In this document: piece after piece, positions 1 to 7,038 of the stretch
Layout of the letters: each line of letters starts with the position of its first letter
Position numbering within the stretch: position 1 is the stretch's first letter
Assembly: GCA_015661645.1 (NCBI GenBank)
Contig: DQVR01000048.1
Span: 1 to 17,126, forward strand
Reading direction: 5' to 3'
DNA from: Pyrodictium delaneyi
Lineage (GTDB): Archaea; Thermoproteota; Thermoprotei_A; Sulfolobales; Pyrodictiaceae
DNA: 17,126 nt
Position numbers and translations under genes: made by a program
Notes under the pieces: generated by a model
What the model saw: only the letters and a program-made list of their open reading frames with translations
Told to the model about the DNA's origin: nothing
The model's database searches: none

Positions 1-1
1 C

Positions 2-331
2 AGGCTAAACCCCTATGCATGGGTCGAGTTCGAGGTGTACCTGGACCTGCGGAAACGTGGCCGCCTACCTGTCCCCGGCCCACGCTCTCATTCGCTCCTA
101 CTTAGACGTAGGAAGAGAGAACCCCGGTATACACACTACATACTAGTTCTCGAGGAGAATAGGCCCGTAAAGCTAGCTACCTTATACTCCTTCGTCGAGG
201 AAGCCGCTAAGAATAACTGGGAGCCGCTCTTAGCTATAGTTGATAGGTATGGCGACGTAACATATTATACAGCTTTGGTGTTTAGACCCGGGCTAACAAG
301 GCTACCAAGGGAGGGCTATAGCGAGCCTTGA
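2..331 (+). CDS. tRNA-splicing endonuclease-like subunit, probably the non-catalytic (structural) one; 5' end outside window
   Basis: The frame is open from base 2, so the gene begins upstream. The visible part is the C-terminal half of an EndA-like fold: a conserved VYLDLRKRG segment near the start, the strand ending in HYILVLEE, and a final strand pair LLAIVDRYGDVTYY, matching the order in archaeal tRNA intron endonucleases. The catalytic Tyr-His-Lys triad is not recognisable. The loop that normally carries Gly/Phe/Tyr reads PGPRSHSLL, and the Arg-Lys normally just before the LLAVVD-like strand reads NNWEP. Crenarchaeal endonucleases are heterotetramers of a catalytic and a degenerate structural subunit, so I infer the structural subunit. 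An in-frame GTG at 35 is probably internal. The stop TGA overlaps the TTG start of hisS (TTGA), implying translational coupling. The family call rests on motif order only; a diverged or paralogous EndA-like protein is possible. Confidence 0.6.
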   Translation, partial: RLNPYAWVEFEVYLDLRKRGRLPVPGPRSHSLLLRRRKREPRYTHYILVLEENRPVKLATLYSFVEEAAKNNWEPLLAIVDRYGDVTYYTALVFRPGLTRLPREGYSEP

Positions 332-1623
332 CACAGATAGTCCTGGAGCCACTCCGCGGATTCCGGGACATACTACCACCAGACTCACACGCACTGTCCA
401 GGCTCACTGAGTTATTCTCACGGCTCGTCGAAGCCTATGGCTACATGGAGGTAAAACCACCGACATTAGAACGGTTCCAATTGTTTGCCGTAAAATCTGG
501 CGAAGAGATAAGACGCTCAATGTATGTATTCAAAGATAAAGCAGGAAGAGAAGTAGCACTAAGGCCTGAAGCTACAGCGAGCATTGTAAGAATATACTTA
601 AAACACCTGCGAGGCCAGCCCAAGCCCATACGTCTTTACTACGTTGTTAACTGCTTCAGATACGAGGAGCCGCAAAAAGCTAGATATAGAGAATTCTGGC
701 AAGCCGGCATAGAGCTGCTCGGCGAGCCCTCTATTATAGGCGACTTCGAAGTCATAAAGATCCTAGCAAAGTTCTACGAGAAAATAGATATGCTGGACAA
801 TGTAGTACTAAAAATAGGCACCACGAGGCTATATAGATATCTGTTTGCAAAGTACGGCATAGGTGAGGAAACGCAGGACCACATATTACATCTAATGGAT
901 AAGGACATGTACAACGAAGCCATAGAAGTACTAATAGAGACAGGTCATACAAGCCTGGCAGGTCTCCTAGAAGAATTGTGGACAAAAACAAGGAACAGTA
1001 TAGATGATGCAAAAAAGATCGTATCACGAGTAGACGATAAGGCTGTCAAAATACTGGAGGAGTTCGGCAAGCTCATAAGCATGCTTAGAGAGTACAACAG
1101 CAAGCTAAAACTTGAAGTTGACTTAGCCTTTGCACGCGGACTAGCGTATTACACAGGTACAATATTCGAGATCAAAGTACCGGGTTTCCCTGTAAGCATA
1201 GCTGGCGGCGGCCGCTACGATAACCTAATAGAGCTTTATGGCGGTGAAAAAGTGCCTGGCACCGGATTCGCTATAGGCCTTGACAGAACCTTAGCCGCTA
1301 TGCGAGAGCTTGAAATAAAGCCCAGACATGTATACGAGACTAAAACTCAGGTAGCTGTAGTGGTTCTTAACGAAGCCTTCACAACCTACGCTGCCCAAAT
1401 TCAGGACATAATAGCCGCTAAGAGAGGAGTTTCAGTAGTATTGTACACAAGCTCCAAGCTTCAGAAGATGCTTCCAAAGCTAGCCAAGCAAGGATACCGC
1501 TATGCAGTGATAATAGGGGAGCAGGAAGCTAGAGAAGGAAAACTCGTTCTACGCGATCTAGAAAAGCGCGAACAGAGAACAATATCTATAGAGGAGCTAA
1601 GAGGCATGGATAATATTATTTAA
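328..1623 (+). CDS. hisS: Histidyl-tRNA synthetase (class II)
   Basis: Charges tRNA-His with histidine in the cytoplasm. The 431-residue length fits the family. Class II motif 1 lies near residues 39-48 (YMEVKPPTLE). An ATP/motif 2 block follows (ALRPEATASIVR at 77-88, then NCFRYEEPQKARYREFWQ around 108-125). The HisRS-specific histidine A motif is RGLAYYTGTIFE at about 270-281, and motif 3 is GFAIGLDR at 313-320, preceded by the glycine-rich AGGGRYD. Residues from about 335 to the end form the anticodon-binding domain. The start is TTG at 328, overlapping the upstream stop; GGGAGGG at about 309-315 is a plausible ribosome site a little far from it. No other start fits the conserved N-terminal LEPLRGFRDILP. 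It is probably co-transcribed with the splicing-endonuclease-like gene. The identity is very secure; the start is fairly secure. Confidence 0.96.
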   Translation: MTQIVLEPLRGFRDILPPDSHALSRLTELFSRLVEAYGYMEVKPPTLERFQLFAVKSGEEIRRSMYVFKDKAGREVALRPEATASIVRIYLKHLRGQPKPIRLYYVVNCFRYEEPQKARYREFWQAGIELLGEPSIIGDFEVIKILAKFYEKIDMLDNVVLKIGTTRLYRYLFAKYGIGEETQDHILHLMDKDMYNEAIEVLIETGHTSLAGLLEELWTKTRNSIDDAKKIVSRVDDKAVKILEEFGKLISMLREYNSKLKLEVDLAFARGLAYYTGTIFEIKVPGFPVSIAGGGRYDNLIELYGGEKVPGTGFAIGLDRTLAAMRELEIKPRHVYETKTQVAVVVLNEAFTTYAAQIQDIIAAKRGVSVVLYTSSKLQKMLPKLAKQGYRYAVIIGEQEAREGKLVLRDLEKREQRTISIEELRGMDNII

Positions 1624-1671
1624 AAGCATTACGATAGCCCCCGCCAGAAGCCCTAGAAAGCGACACTTCTG

Positions 1672-1703
1672 CTATTAATTCATTAATTCACCGTTTTGAT
1701 AGA
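1672..1703 (+). promoter_or_regulatory. AT-rich segment between hisS and tmcA, possible tmcA promoter
   Basis: The 154-bp gap between hisS and tmcA contains no gene that I can see. Its only notable segment is an AT-rich run with the 8-base direct repeat ATTAATTC at 1674-1681 and 1682-1689, either copy of which could hold a TATA-like element. The distance to the tmcA start (about 90-100 nt) would imply an untranslated leader. GGGGAAGAGGG at about 1764-1774 could be the ribosome site. This is a positional guess. Confidence 0.3.
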
Positions 1704-1777
1704 AGTTATGTCGGACACCATCCATCTACATAACCCTCTCTCAAGTGTTCTGCCTAGCTTAGCGGGGAAGAGGGCTT

Positions 1778-4417
1778 TTGAGCAGCACTGACGTCAGCTA
1801 CGAGGACCTTACTAAGAAGGACATAGAGGATATTGGTAGACGTGTAGCTGAGAATCTAAAGGAGTACATACCAGCCAGCTTTAACAAACTGCTAAGAAAA
1901 CTAAGCAAGGGGATAGAAAGAGCAATAGTTTCTAGGCATAGACGCCTTTTAGTAATTACAGGCAATGACCCAGTAAAGGTGGGAGCAGCTGCTGCGAGAG
2001 CGCTATTATTCTACGAAAGAGTATACCGTAGAGTGAAAGGCAAAGAAGAGCTACCACTACTATATGTATTTCACGACGAATTCAAGGACGCTAAAATACG
2101 CAAGGAAGTAGTCAAAAGAACAATAAAATCTAGGGCCAACATGATAACGTTGACTATAGCGAGATACGAAGAAAGCGACAGATTCCTAGGCACAACATTC
2201 AAAATCCTCGTGATGGACCTGGTCAACGATCTAAAGCCTAACGACGTTGGCAGGCTAGTCGGCATAGTCGAGGGTGGCGGCCTCGTAATATTCTTGGTTC
2301 CTCCTTGGATTAAGTGGGATAAGTGGATGACCATATTTAAGCAGAATCTAGTAGTACCAGGCTATAAGGAGCCACGACACATATTCATAAGATGGTTCAA
2401 GCGCAAGCTTATAGAGCATGATGGAATCTACATATATGACATAGACGAGGAAGACACCATAAAGGCAGATGACTATCCGCTAAGACGCTATACCAAGGAG
2501 GAGATAAAGATCCCCGAAAAGACTGTCTTCCCCCGTGAACTCTACGAGCTAGCTCTGACTCAGGACCAGGTAAACGTCATAAAAACCGTTGAATCTCTTA
2601 TCGAAAGAGGCAAGAAAAAGAAGAAGGCAATAGTAATAACCTCTGATAGAGGCAGAGGAAAATCTGGCGCTGTAGGAATAGCATCCATAGGCTTAGCTAT
2701 GAGGCTCCGCCGCGAACGCAGAAGAGTACGCATCATAGTCACTGCGCCAAACCTAGCCAGCGTACAGTCATTCTTTACACTCGCCATAAAGGCCGCTGAG
2801 AAACTCGAGATTAGGACACGAATAGTCAAGCGTGGAGAGCGCGTACTAGAACTACACGGCGAAGGCTTCAGTATAGAGTACTGGGAGCCAATACATGTAC
2901 CCAAACTCAAAGCTGATGTTGTCATAGTTGACGAGGCCGCGGGCATGCACGTACCACTTCTACACCGTATATGGCGCCATCACAACCGGATGATATTCGC
3001 GACAACCATACATGGCTACGAGGGTGCTGGACGCGGCTTCTCTGTGAGGTTTCTCCCAGTTCTTAAGAATGACCCTAGGACGGAACTCATCCAAGTAGAG
3101 ATGCACGAACCTATTCGTTATGCACGCGACGACCCTATAGAACGATGGCTCTTTGACGCTCTACTGCTAGATGCCGAACCAGCAGAACTCGATGAGGAAG
3201 ACGTAGAAGCTATAATGCAGGGCAGACTAGAATACGTACGATTCGATCCGAGCTGGTTATTCAGTCCAGAAGGAGAAGAGTCCCTGCGCCAGCTCTTCGG
3301 CATATACGTTCTAGCACACTACCGAAACGAGCCAGACGACTTAGCAATACTAGCTGACGCACCACACCATATCATAAGGGGAGTAAGGCTGCCGTCCGGG
3401 AAGATTGTATGCGCGCTCCAGATAGCAAACGAGGGTGGCCTAGACGACGAGATGATAGAAGAGCTTCTACGTGGAGGAAAAACACCCGGAAATATCATAC
3501 CAGACAGGATGCTAAAACATCTACGTGTTAGAGAGTTCGGGAGCGCTAGAGGCTGGCGTATAGTACGCATAGCAACACACCCCGATGTACAGGGGAAGGG
3601 TATAGGTTCATTCGCCCTAGAGCATGTGAGGAGGGAAGCCGAAGAAGAAGGGCTAGATTGGGTTGGAAGCGGCTTCGGCGTCAACGACCAGCTTCTACGA
3701 TTCTGGCTAAAGAACGGGTTCCTGCCGGTCCACATGTCGCCAGATAGGAACCCTGTAAGTGGCGAGTACACTATACTAGTGCTTAACCCGATAAAGGAGA
3801 CCATGAAGAAGCTTACGTCAATAGCCAACAGGGAGTTTAAGAGAAAGGTGCTCGAGAGCCTTCACGACCCGTACCGGGACCTTGAAACCGATGTCGCGCT
3901 GCTAATACTGAAGAGCGGCGACCCCATCTTCGAGGATTACTATCCAAGACTTACCTTGATACAAGTAGACCGCTTATGGATATACGCCTACGGCCCCATG
4001 ACATATGAAGCTGTAACAGATGTGATGCACGAGATAACTAGAGCATACTGGCTAATGTACCCGAAGACTAAAGGCCTTAGTCTATCAAGGCGAGAAGAGT
4101 ACATAGTTGTAGCCAAGGTACTCCAGGGGAGGAGCTGGGAAACTGTGGCAGAAGAACTACGTACACGCCCACACAGCATAATGGTCGCGCTCAAGGATAT
4201 AGCGAGAAAGGTTCTCAAGATATACTATGGCTTAGACTCCGAATCACCAGTCGGTGTAAGCGCTTCAGCCTTACTAGAGCGTATAGGCCAAGGTAAATTA
4301 TTCGTTAAGCCTATACAAGCACGTAAGGCTAGAGAACGCAAAGACACTGGACAAAATGGCAAGACCGAAAACAAGGAGGACGGGCAACTGTGCAAACAGT
4401 GCCGCCATGAAGGCTAG
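1778..4417 (+). CDS. tmcA: RNA cytidine acetyltransferase TmcA (Kre33/NAT10 family)
   Basis: Makes N4-acetylcytidine (ac4C) in RNA using acetyl-CoA and ATP; family members modify elongator tRNA-Met and, in Thermococcales, many other RNAs. At 879 residues it has the full architecture: an N-terminal DUF1726-like domain (about 1-230), an RNA-helicase module with Walker A SDRGRGKSG at 289-297 and Walker B VDEAAGMH at 384-391, a GNAT acetyltransferase domain with the acetyl-CoA loop HPDVQGKGIGS at 601-611, and a C-terminal tRNA-binding region (about 670-830). The last 40 residues are a charged tail ending CKQCRHEG, that is a Cys-x2-Cys plus His at 872-877. The start is TTG at 1778, preceded by a purine-rich stretch; no better start precedes the conserved region. 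Its stop overlaps the stop of the convergent RFAP synthase gene within one CTAG. The identity is secure. Confidence 0.95.
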   Translation: MSSTDVSYEDLTKKDIEDIGRRVAENLKEYIPASFNKLLRKLSKGIERAIVSRHRRLLVITGNDPVKVGAAAARALLFYERVYRRVKGKEELPLLYVFHDEFKDAKIRKEVVKRTIKSRANMITLTIARYEESDRFLGTTFKILVMDLVNDLKPNDVGRLVGIVEGGGLVIFLVPPWIKWDKWMTIFKQNLVVPGYKEPRHIFIRWFKRKLIEHDGIYIYDIDEEDTIKADDYPLRRYTKEEIKIPEKTVFPRELYELALTQDQVNVIKTVESLIERGKKKKKAIVITSDRGRGKSGAVGIASIGLAMRLRRERRRVRIIVTAPNLASVQSFFTLAIKAAEKLEIRTRIVKRGERVLELHGEGFSIEYWEPIHVPKLKADVVIVDEAAGMHVPLLHRIWRHHNRMIFATTIHGYEGAGRGFSVRFLPVLKNDPRTELIQVEMHEPIRYARDDPIERWLFDALLLDAEPAELDEEDVEAIMQGRLEYVRFDPSWLFSPEGEESLRQLFGIYVLAHYRNEPDDLAILADAPHHIIRGVRLPSGKIVCALQIANEGGLDDEMIEELLRGGKTPGNIIPDRMLKHLRVREFGSARGWRIVRIATHPDVQGKGIGSFALEHVRREAEEEGLDWVGSGFGVNDQLLRFWLKNGFLPVHMSPDRNPVSGEYTILVLNPIKETMKKLTSIANREFKRKVLESLHDPYRDLETDVALLILKSGDPIFEDYYPRLTLIQVDRLWIYAYGPMTYEAVTDVMHEITRAYWLMYPKTKGLSLSRREEYIVVAKVLQGRSWETVAEELRTRPHSIMVALKDIARKVLKIYYGLDSESPVGVSASALLERIGQGKLFVKPIQARKARERKDTGQNGKTENKEDGQLCKQCRHEG

Positions 4418-5379
4418 AGAGAGCCAAATGATTCCATTATACGTGCACCACTATTACGTGGCTTCAGCAAGAGCACCAGGCCCCGATCTTTGTAGCTGTC
4501 CCTAAGCATGCTGAATGCTCTCACTGCTGATGAGCCGCTGGGGAAGAAGCCATATACAAGAGGACCCCAGCTACTCTGTCCTATACCTTTTGCACCTACC
4601 TTGCGGAGTTTTTCCGCTGCTTCTTGTGACTCAGTGCAACAAAATAGTCCACTCTGAGCACCGGAGAAGTAGCTCCCGGTTAAGCGCTGTATCTCTTCTA
4701 CACCACTGGCAAATAGCTGGAAATCCCGCTCTGCTATACCAGGTACTACCATGCGTAGAAGAGCATACATAGCCCTGCAGCACATGTCCATACTGCCGCG
4801 CGGTATAAGCATTAGCTCTTCTTCATGATGTCCTTCTTGAACTCGCCAGCTGGTCTTGGGTATTATGGCTACTATTCTCCATTCTTCAGGCATCTCGCCT
4901 CTCAGAGCCGGCTTAGCAGTATTGTCTTTGGCCGAAGCTCTTACACCAGCATCCAGTATGAAACCTCCATATAGAAACACTCCTACGCCTATGCCGGAGT
5001 ACGGCCCCCTCCTCGCAGCATTTACTGCCCTGGTAGCGTCCATCCCCATTAGCTTAGCCAAAGCTGTATACAGAGCCAGTGTGAGCTGTGTTGTCGACCC
5101 TAGACCGACATGGCTTGGTATGCATTTCTCTATTCGAATTTCTATAGGCTTCTCCACGCCAAGCCTCTTCTTTGCCTTTTCTAATATCCAGTATGCCCTT
5201 TCAGAGTCGCAACCCTTGACCGAGTCATTGCTGGACCTCCTAGCTTCAAGTACGTAGCCAGCACCGTCTACAGCTATCCCTATACCTCCCAGAACTCTTT
5301 CACTATTGCTACATAACCCATAGAAGCCCAGGTGCAGGCGAGCACCAGTTTCAACACGGACAACGCCCAGCCTATCCAT
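4414..5379 (-). CDS. mptG: Beta-ribofuranosylaminobenzene 5'-phosphate (RFAP) synthase, GHMP-kinase fold
   Basis: Family members condense a benzoate derivative (4-aminobenzoate or 4-hydroxybenzoate) with PRPP, the committed step towards the arylamine part of tetrahydromethanopterin-type cofactors. The N-terminal GARLHLGF (residues 12-19 of the chosen form), GGIGIAVD, the GHMP loop PSHVGLGSTTQ (88-98), SGIGVGVFLYGGFILD (about 128-143) and the late GIGQSSWGPLVYGF match the archaeal RFAP synthase pattern. The frame also opens at ATGATG, 5439-5434, giving 341 aa. I prefer ATG at 5379 (321 aa) because AGGTG lies 7 nt upstream (5391-5387) and homologues begin shortly before the GARLHLG strand. It sits downstream of mptE on the same strand, so the two probably form a pterin operon. 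The 3' end is convergent with tmcA, sharing CTAG. The family is well supported; the physiological arylamine product here is inferred. Confidence 0.88.
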   Translation of the reverse strand: MDRLGVVRVETGARLHLGFYGLCSNSERVLGGIGIAVDGAGYVLEARRSSNDSVKGCDSERAYWILEKAKKRLGVEKPIEIRIEKCIPSHVGLGSTTQLTLALYTALAKLMGMDATRAVNAARRGPYSGIGVGVFLYGGFILDAGVRASAKDNTAKPALRGEMPEEWRIVAIIPKTSWRVQEGHHEEELMLIPRGSMDMCCRAMYALLRMVVPGIAERDFQLFASGVEEIQRLTGSYFSGAQSGLFCCTESQEAAEKLRKVGAKGIGQSSWGPLVYGFFPSGSSAVRAFSMLRDSYKDRGLVLLLKPRNSGARIMESFGSL

Positions 5380-5386
5380 GATTTGC

Positions 5387-5391
5387 CACCT
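5387..5391 (-). promoter_or_regulatory. Ribosome binding site deciding the RFAP synthase start
   Basis: On the minus strand AGGTG lies 7 nt before the ATG at 5379, complementary to the usual archaeal 16S 3' end (CACCU). The upstream ATGATG at 5439 has only AAGGAG about 20 nt away. This favours the shorter protein and leaves an 88-nt gap after mptE. That gap contains the near-palindrome GGGCTCAGCCC (5445-5455), of unknown meaning. Confidence 0.6.
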
Positions 5392-5467
5392 TAGAGCGTG
5401 TCCACATAATCTCTCCTCAGCCGAGAACCGAGTCATCATGCTATGGGCTCAGCCCAATACTCCTTCA

Positions 5468-6178
5468 TCATCTATGCTCGACCAAGATACCCCTCTCTAG
5501 CGCGTATGCCGTGAATAGGCGCATCATACCCTCAGCAATATGCAGCTTACGCGCTTTCTCGGGCCACGGGTCTATACTTTTCTTTAACCATGGCTTAGAC
5601 CACCAGCCAACACGCTCCCTCGTATTCATACCATAGAGAGTCACTCGGGAGGCTCGACATGCTATAGCGAGGCCAAGTGCACGGTCTCCGTCGGTGAAGC
5701 CTGGAGCTATGGGCGCGAAACGTGTAGTCATGCACTGTGTTGTTCCCGCTACGTTTTCTATTCTGGGTACTACCCCGCGGAGCGCGGCTATGTTGTCACC
5801 GTGGGCATGTACTACTACAATGGCTCCAGCCCTACCAGCCTCCACAATGTAGTGCCATGAGCCGTCCAAATCCGTTACAACTATGTCTGGAATAAGTCCG
5901 TACTCCATTAGTAGTACCGTTGCACCATCGACTGCTACTATTTTCTCACACCCGAACAGCCGGTCGGTACTGTTCTCGAGGCTCTCCGAGCCGCCCGCAA
6001 TACAGACATGTTGACTCTTGATAGTCTTGCAGACGCTGAGAATACTCCTATATCTTCCCTCAAGGGCAGCCTCGTAGAGGAGTTCGTCCAGTATCCGTGC
6101 AGCCCTACAATCCTCACGGAGGCTATAACCCATGGCCCCACGTATAGCGTCTAATAGCTCGCCAAGCAGTAGCGTCAT
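5468..6178 (-). CDS. mptE: 6-hydroxymethyl-7,8-dihydropterin pyrophosphokinase, archaeal MptE (DUF115) type
   Basis: Transfers pyrophosphate from ATP to 6-hydroxymethyl-dihydropterin, activating it for coupling to the arylamine in archaeal folate or methanopterin synthesis. Hallmarks, numbered from the chosen start: the IAGGSESL nucleotide loop (about 60-67), VAVDGA (about 81-86), PDIVVTDLDG (about 97-106), VVHAHGDN (122-129), GTTQ (145-148) and GFTDGDRA (160-167). These are characteristic of archaeal MptE and unlike bacterial FolK. The frame is open to 6307, but the added N-terminus is Ser/Cys-rich and unlike the family. Homologues begin with a helix followed by a GYSxxxD motif, here MGYSLRED, so ATG at 6178 or 6187 is likely. 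ATG at 6133 would remove part of that helix. Its 5' end overlaps the divergent DUF447-like gene. It is followed by RFAP synthase, the next gene of the same pathway. The function is secure; the start is not. Confidence 0.88.
   Translation of the reverse strand: MTLLLGELLDAIRGAMGYSLREDCRAARILDELLYEAALEGRYRSILSVCKTIKSQHVCIAGGSESLENSTDRLFGCEKIVAVDGATVLLMEYGLIPDIVVTDLDGSWHYIVEAGRAGAIVVVHAHGDNIAALRGVVPRIENVAGTTQCMTTRFAPIAPGFTDGDRALGLAIACRASRVTLYGMNTRERVGWWSKPWLKKSIDPWPEKARKLHIAEGMMRLFTAYALERGILVEHR
6118..6122 (+). promoter_or_regulatory. Shine-Dalgarno site for the DUF447-like gene
   Basis: GGAGG lies 9 nt before the ATG at 6132 on the plus strand, a strong match to the anti-Shine-Dalgarno sequence. 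An in-frame TAA at 6126-6128 excludes any earlier start. The site lies inside the mptE coding sequence on the other strand, so it could be fortuitous, but its position is ideal. Confidence 0.55.
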
Positions 6179-6830
6179 CCCTTTCATTCCAGAGCAGCAG
6201 TACGCAGAACTACTAGCAGTTCTACAAGCCCCATCGTCCTTCATAGTTACTCCTCTCGGCATAAAGCGTGAAAGAGACCATTTGGTCGCGCGACTGTATC
6301 CAGGCACCCGTGTTTACTCGCTAGGCTACAGTGTTTACGAGGTTTGCCTCGCGCAGCCCTATAGTCCTCTCAGTTACTACAACGCTGTGCTAAAACACGG
6401 GGTCAGCCTCATACCAGCTAAGGCTATACATGCACCATGCCCTAAGGCGGAGGGGCCCCGCATTGAGGCTGTTGTATCTGCCCGATACACAGCAGCCAAC
6501 AACACCATAGTGCTTGTGTTGGAGCCCATACTTGTGGAGGAAGGATCAGGATGGTATACGTATACGAGGAGCTTCGGATGCAGCATAGAGCTGCTAATAG
6601 CCTTTACGCGACTGCGCCACTGGGCACACTACCGGATAGAAAAGATAACGTGCAACACTATTAGATGGCTCGTATACACTGTTCTATTATCGTATAACTG
6701 CATACTTCGCAGCACCTGGGATCCGGAAGTACACAGAGCAGCAGCCACGACGGCCAAAGCAGCACTCGACTATGCATACCTTACGGGCTGTGTAGCTCCA
6801 AGCGACGTAGAAGAGGCGTACCACAGCTAA
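6132..6830 (+). CDS. DUF447-like protein, possibly a flavin-binding split-barrel protein of unknown function
   Basis: This 232-residue protein has no certain biochemical role. It resembles the archaeal DUF447 family, whose N-terminal half is related to flavin-binding split barrels. The cues are a VTPLGIKRE strand (about 39-47; family members have an APIG-like motif), RLYPGTRVYSLGYS (54-67), a central strand with CLAQP, and a mainly helical C-terminal part beginning GCSIELLIAFTRLRHW (149-164). The first 20 or so residues are Ser/Pro-rich and lie antisense to the mptE 5' end, so they may be poorly conserved. However, GGAGG 9 nt upstream supports ATG 6132, and no later ATG, GTG or TTG start precedes the VTPLG strand. 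It is divergent from the mptE-RFAP synthase pair. I recall DUF447 genes near methanopterin genes elsewhere, so a pterin or C1 link is plausible but inferred. Existence is likely; the family call is moderate. Confidence 0.6.
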   Translation: MAPRIASNSSPSSSVIPFIPEQQYAELLAVLQAPSSFIVTPLGIKRERDHLVARLYPGTRVYSLGYSVYEVCLAQPYSPLSYYNAVLKHGVSLIPAKAIHAPCPKAEGPRIEAVVSARYTAANNTIVLVLEPILVEEGSGWYTYTRSFGCSIELLIAFTRLRHWAHYRIEKITCNTIRWLVYTVLLSYNCILRSTWDPEVHRAAATTAKAALDYAYLTGCVAPSDVEEAYHS

Positions 6831-6851
6831 ACCTCATTAGAGAAGCGACAC

Positions 6852-6857
6852 TTATAC
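6852..6857 (+). promoter_or_regulatory. TATA-like box ahead of the GC-rich RNA candidate
   Basis: TTATAC sits just after the DUF447-like stop, about 25 nt before the abrupt start of a GC-rich foldable segment at about 6880. That is the normal archaeal TATA-to-start spacing. There is no plus-strand protein gene downstream for it to serve. It is a weak call alone, supported only by spacing. Confidence 0.35.
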
Positions 6858-6879
6858 ACCTACGCACTGATACGTAACA

Positions 6880-6977
6880 CTAGCCGGCCGGGCTCGCCGC
6901 CGCGACAGCCCCGGGGGCATCTGGCTCCCCCGGGATGAGCGACGGATCCTCACGACTGGGGGTCGGGGGCAAACACC
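6880..6977 (+). ncRNA. Candidate structured non-coding RNA (GC-rich, class unknown)
   Basis: In the gap between two convergent genes, this roughly 95-nt stretch is far richer in G+C than its surroundings, the classic mark of a stable RNA in a hyperthermophile. It can fold as follows. An 8-bp perfect apical stem CCCGGGGG/CCCCCGGG (6910-6917 with 6927-6934) has a 9-nt loop. Below it, CGC/GCG (6901-6903 with 6939-6941) and CCG/CGG (6897-6899 with 6943-6945) are separated by one mismatch. A basal stem pairs GCC/GGC and GGCC/GGTC (6883-6889 with 6961-6970). GA on both strands next to CGC/GCG could form tandem sheared G-A pairs, as in kink-turns, but the flanking loop sizes are not canonical. ACA follows the basal stem at 6973-6975, which recalls H/ACA guides, though pocket spacing does not fit. 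The strand is assigned from the TATA-like box. No tRNA, 5S or C/D-box hallmarks are seen. Confidence 0.4.
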
Positions 6978-7038
6978 TCACACTACCACCGCGTCTGCTG
7001 AATTGTTCTTATGCACGCTCTCAGCTCTAAGCTTGGGT

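Noticed and set aside
3319..3828. Long minus-strand frame (169 aa) inside tmcA, and similar ones inside pgk, gap and lhr
   Set aside because: They are antisense to clearly conserved coding sequence, Ser/Pro/Arg-rich, and show no domain pattern or upstream ribosome site: shadow frames.
4856..5257. Plus-strand frame of 133 aa inside the RFAP synthase gene
   Set aside because: Antisense to conserved GHMP motifs; composition is that of a mirror frame.
6179..6307. N-terminal extension of MptE to 6307 (279 aa)
   Set aside because: The extension is Ser/Cys-rich, overlaps the other gene further, and lies outside the conserved family region.
1658..6853. Shared 11-mer AAGCGACACTT at 1658-1668 and 6843-6853, both intergenic
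   Set aside because: Two copies of an 11-mer in 17 kb are expected by chance; flanks differ and their positions relative to genes are not alike.
6880..6977. tRNA, C/D-box sRNA or simple terminator at the GC-rich block
   Set aside because: No T-loop GTTCRAATC-like motif or acceptor pairing, no RTGATGA/CTGA box pair in the right order, and no T run directly after the strong hairpin.
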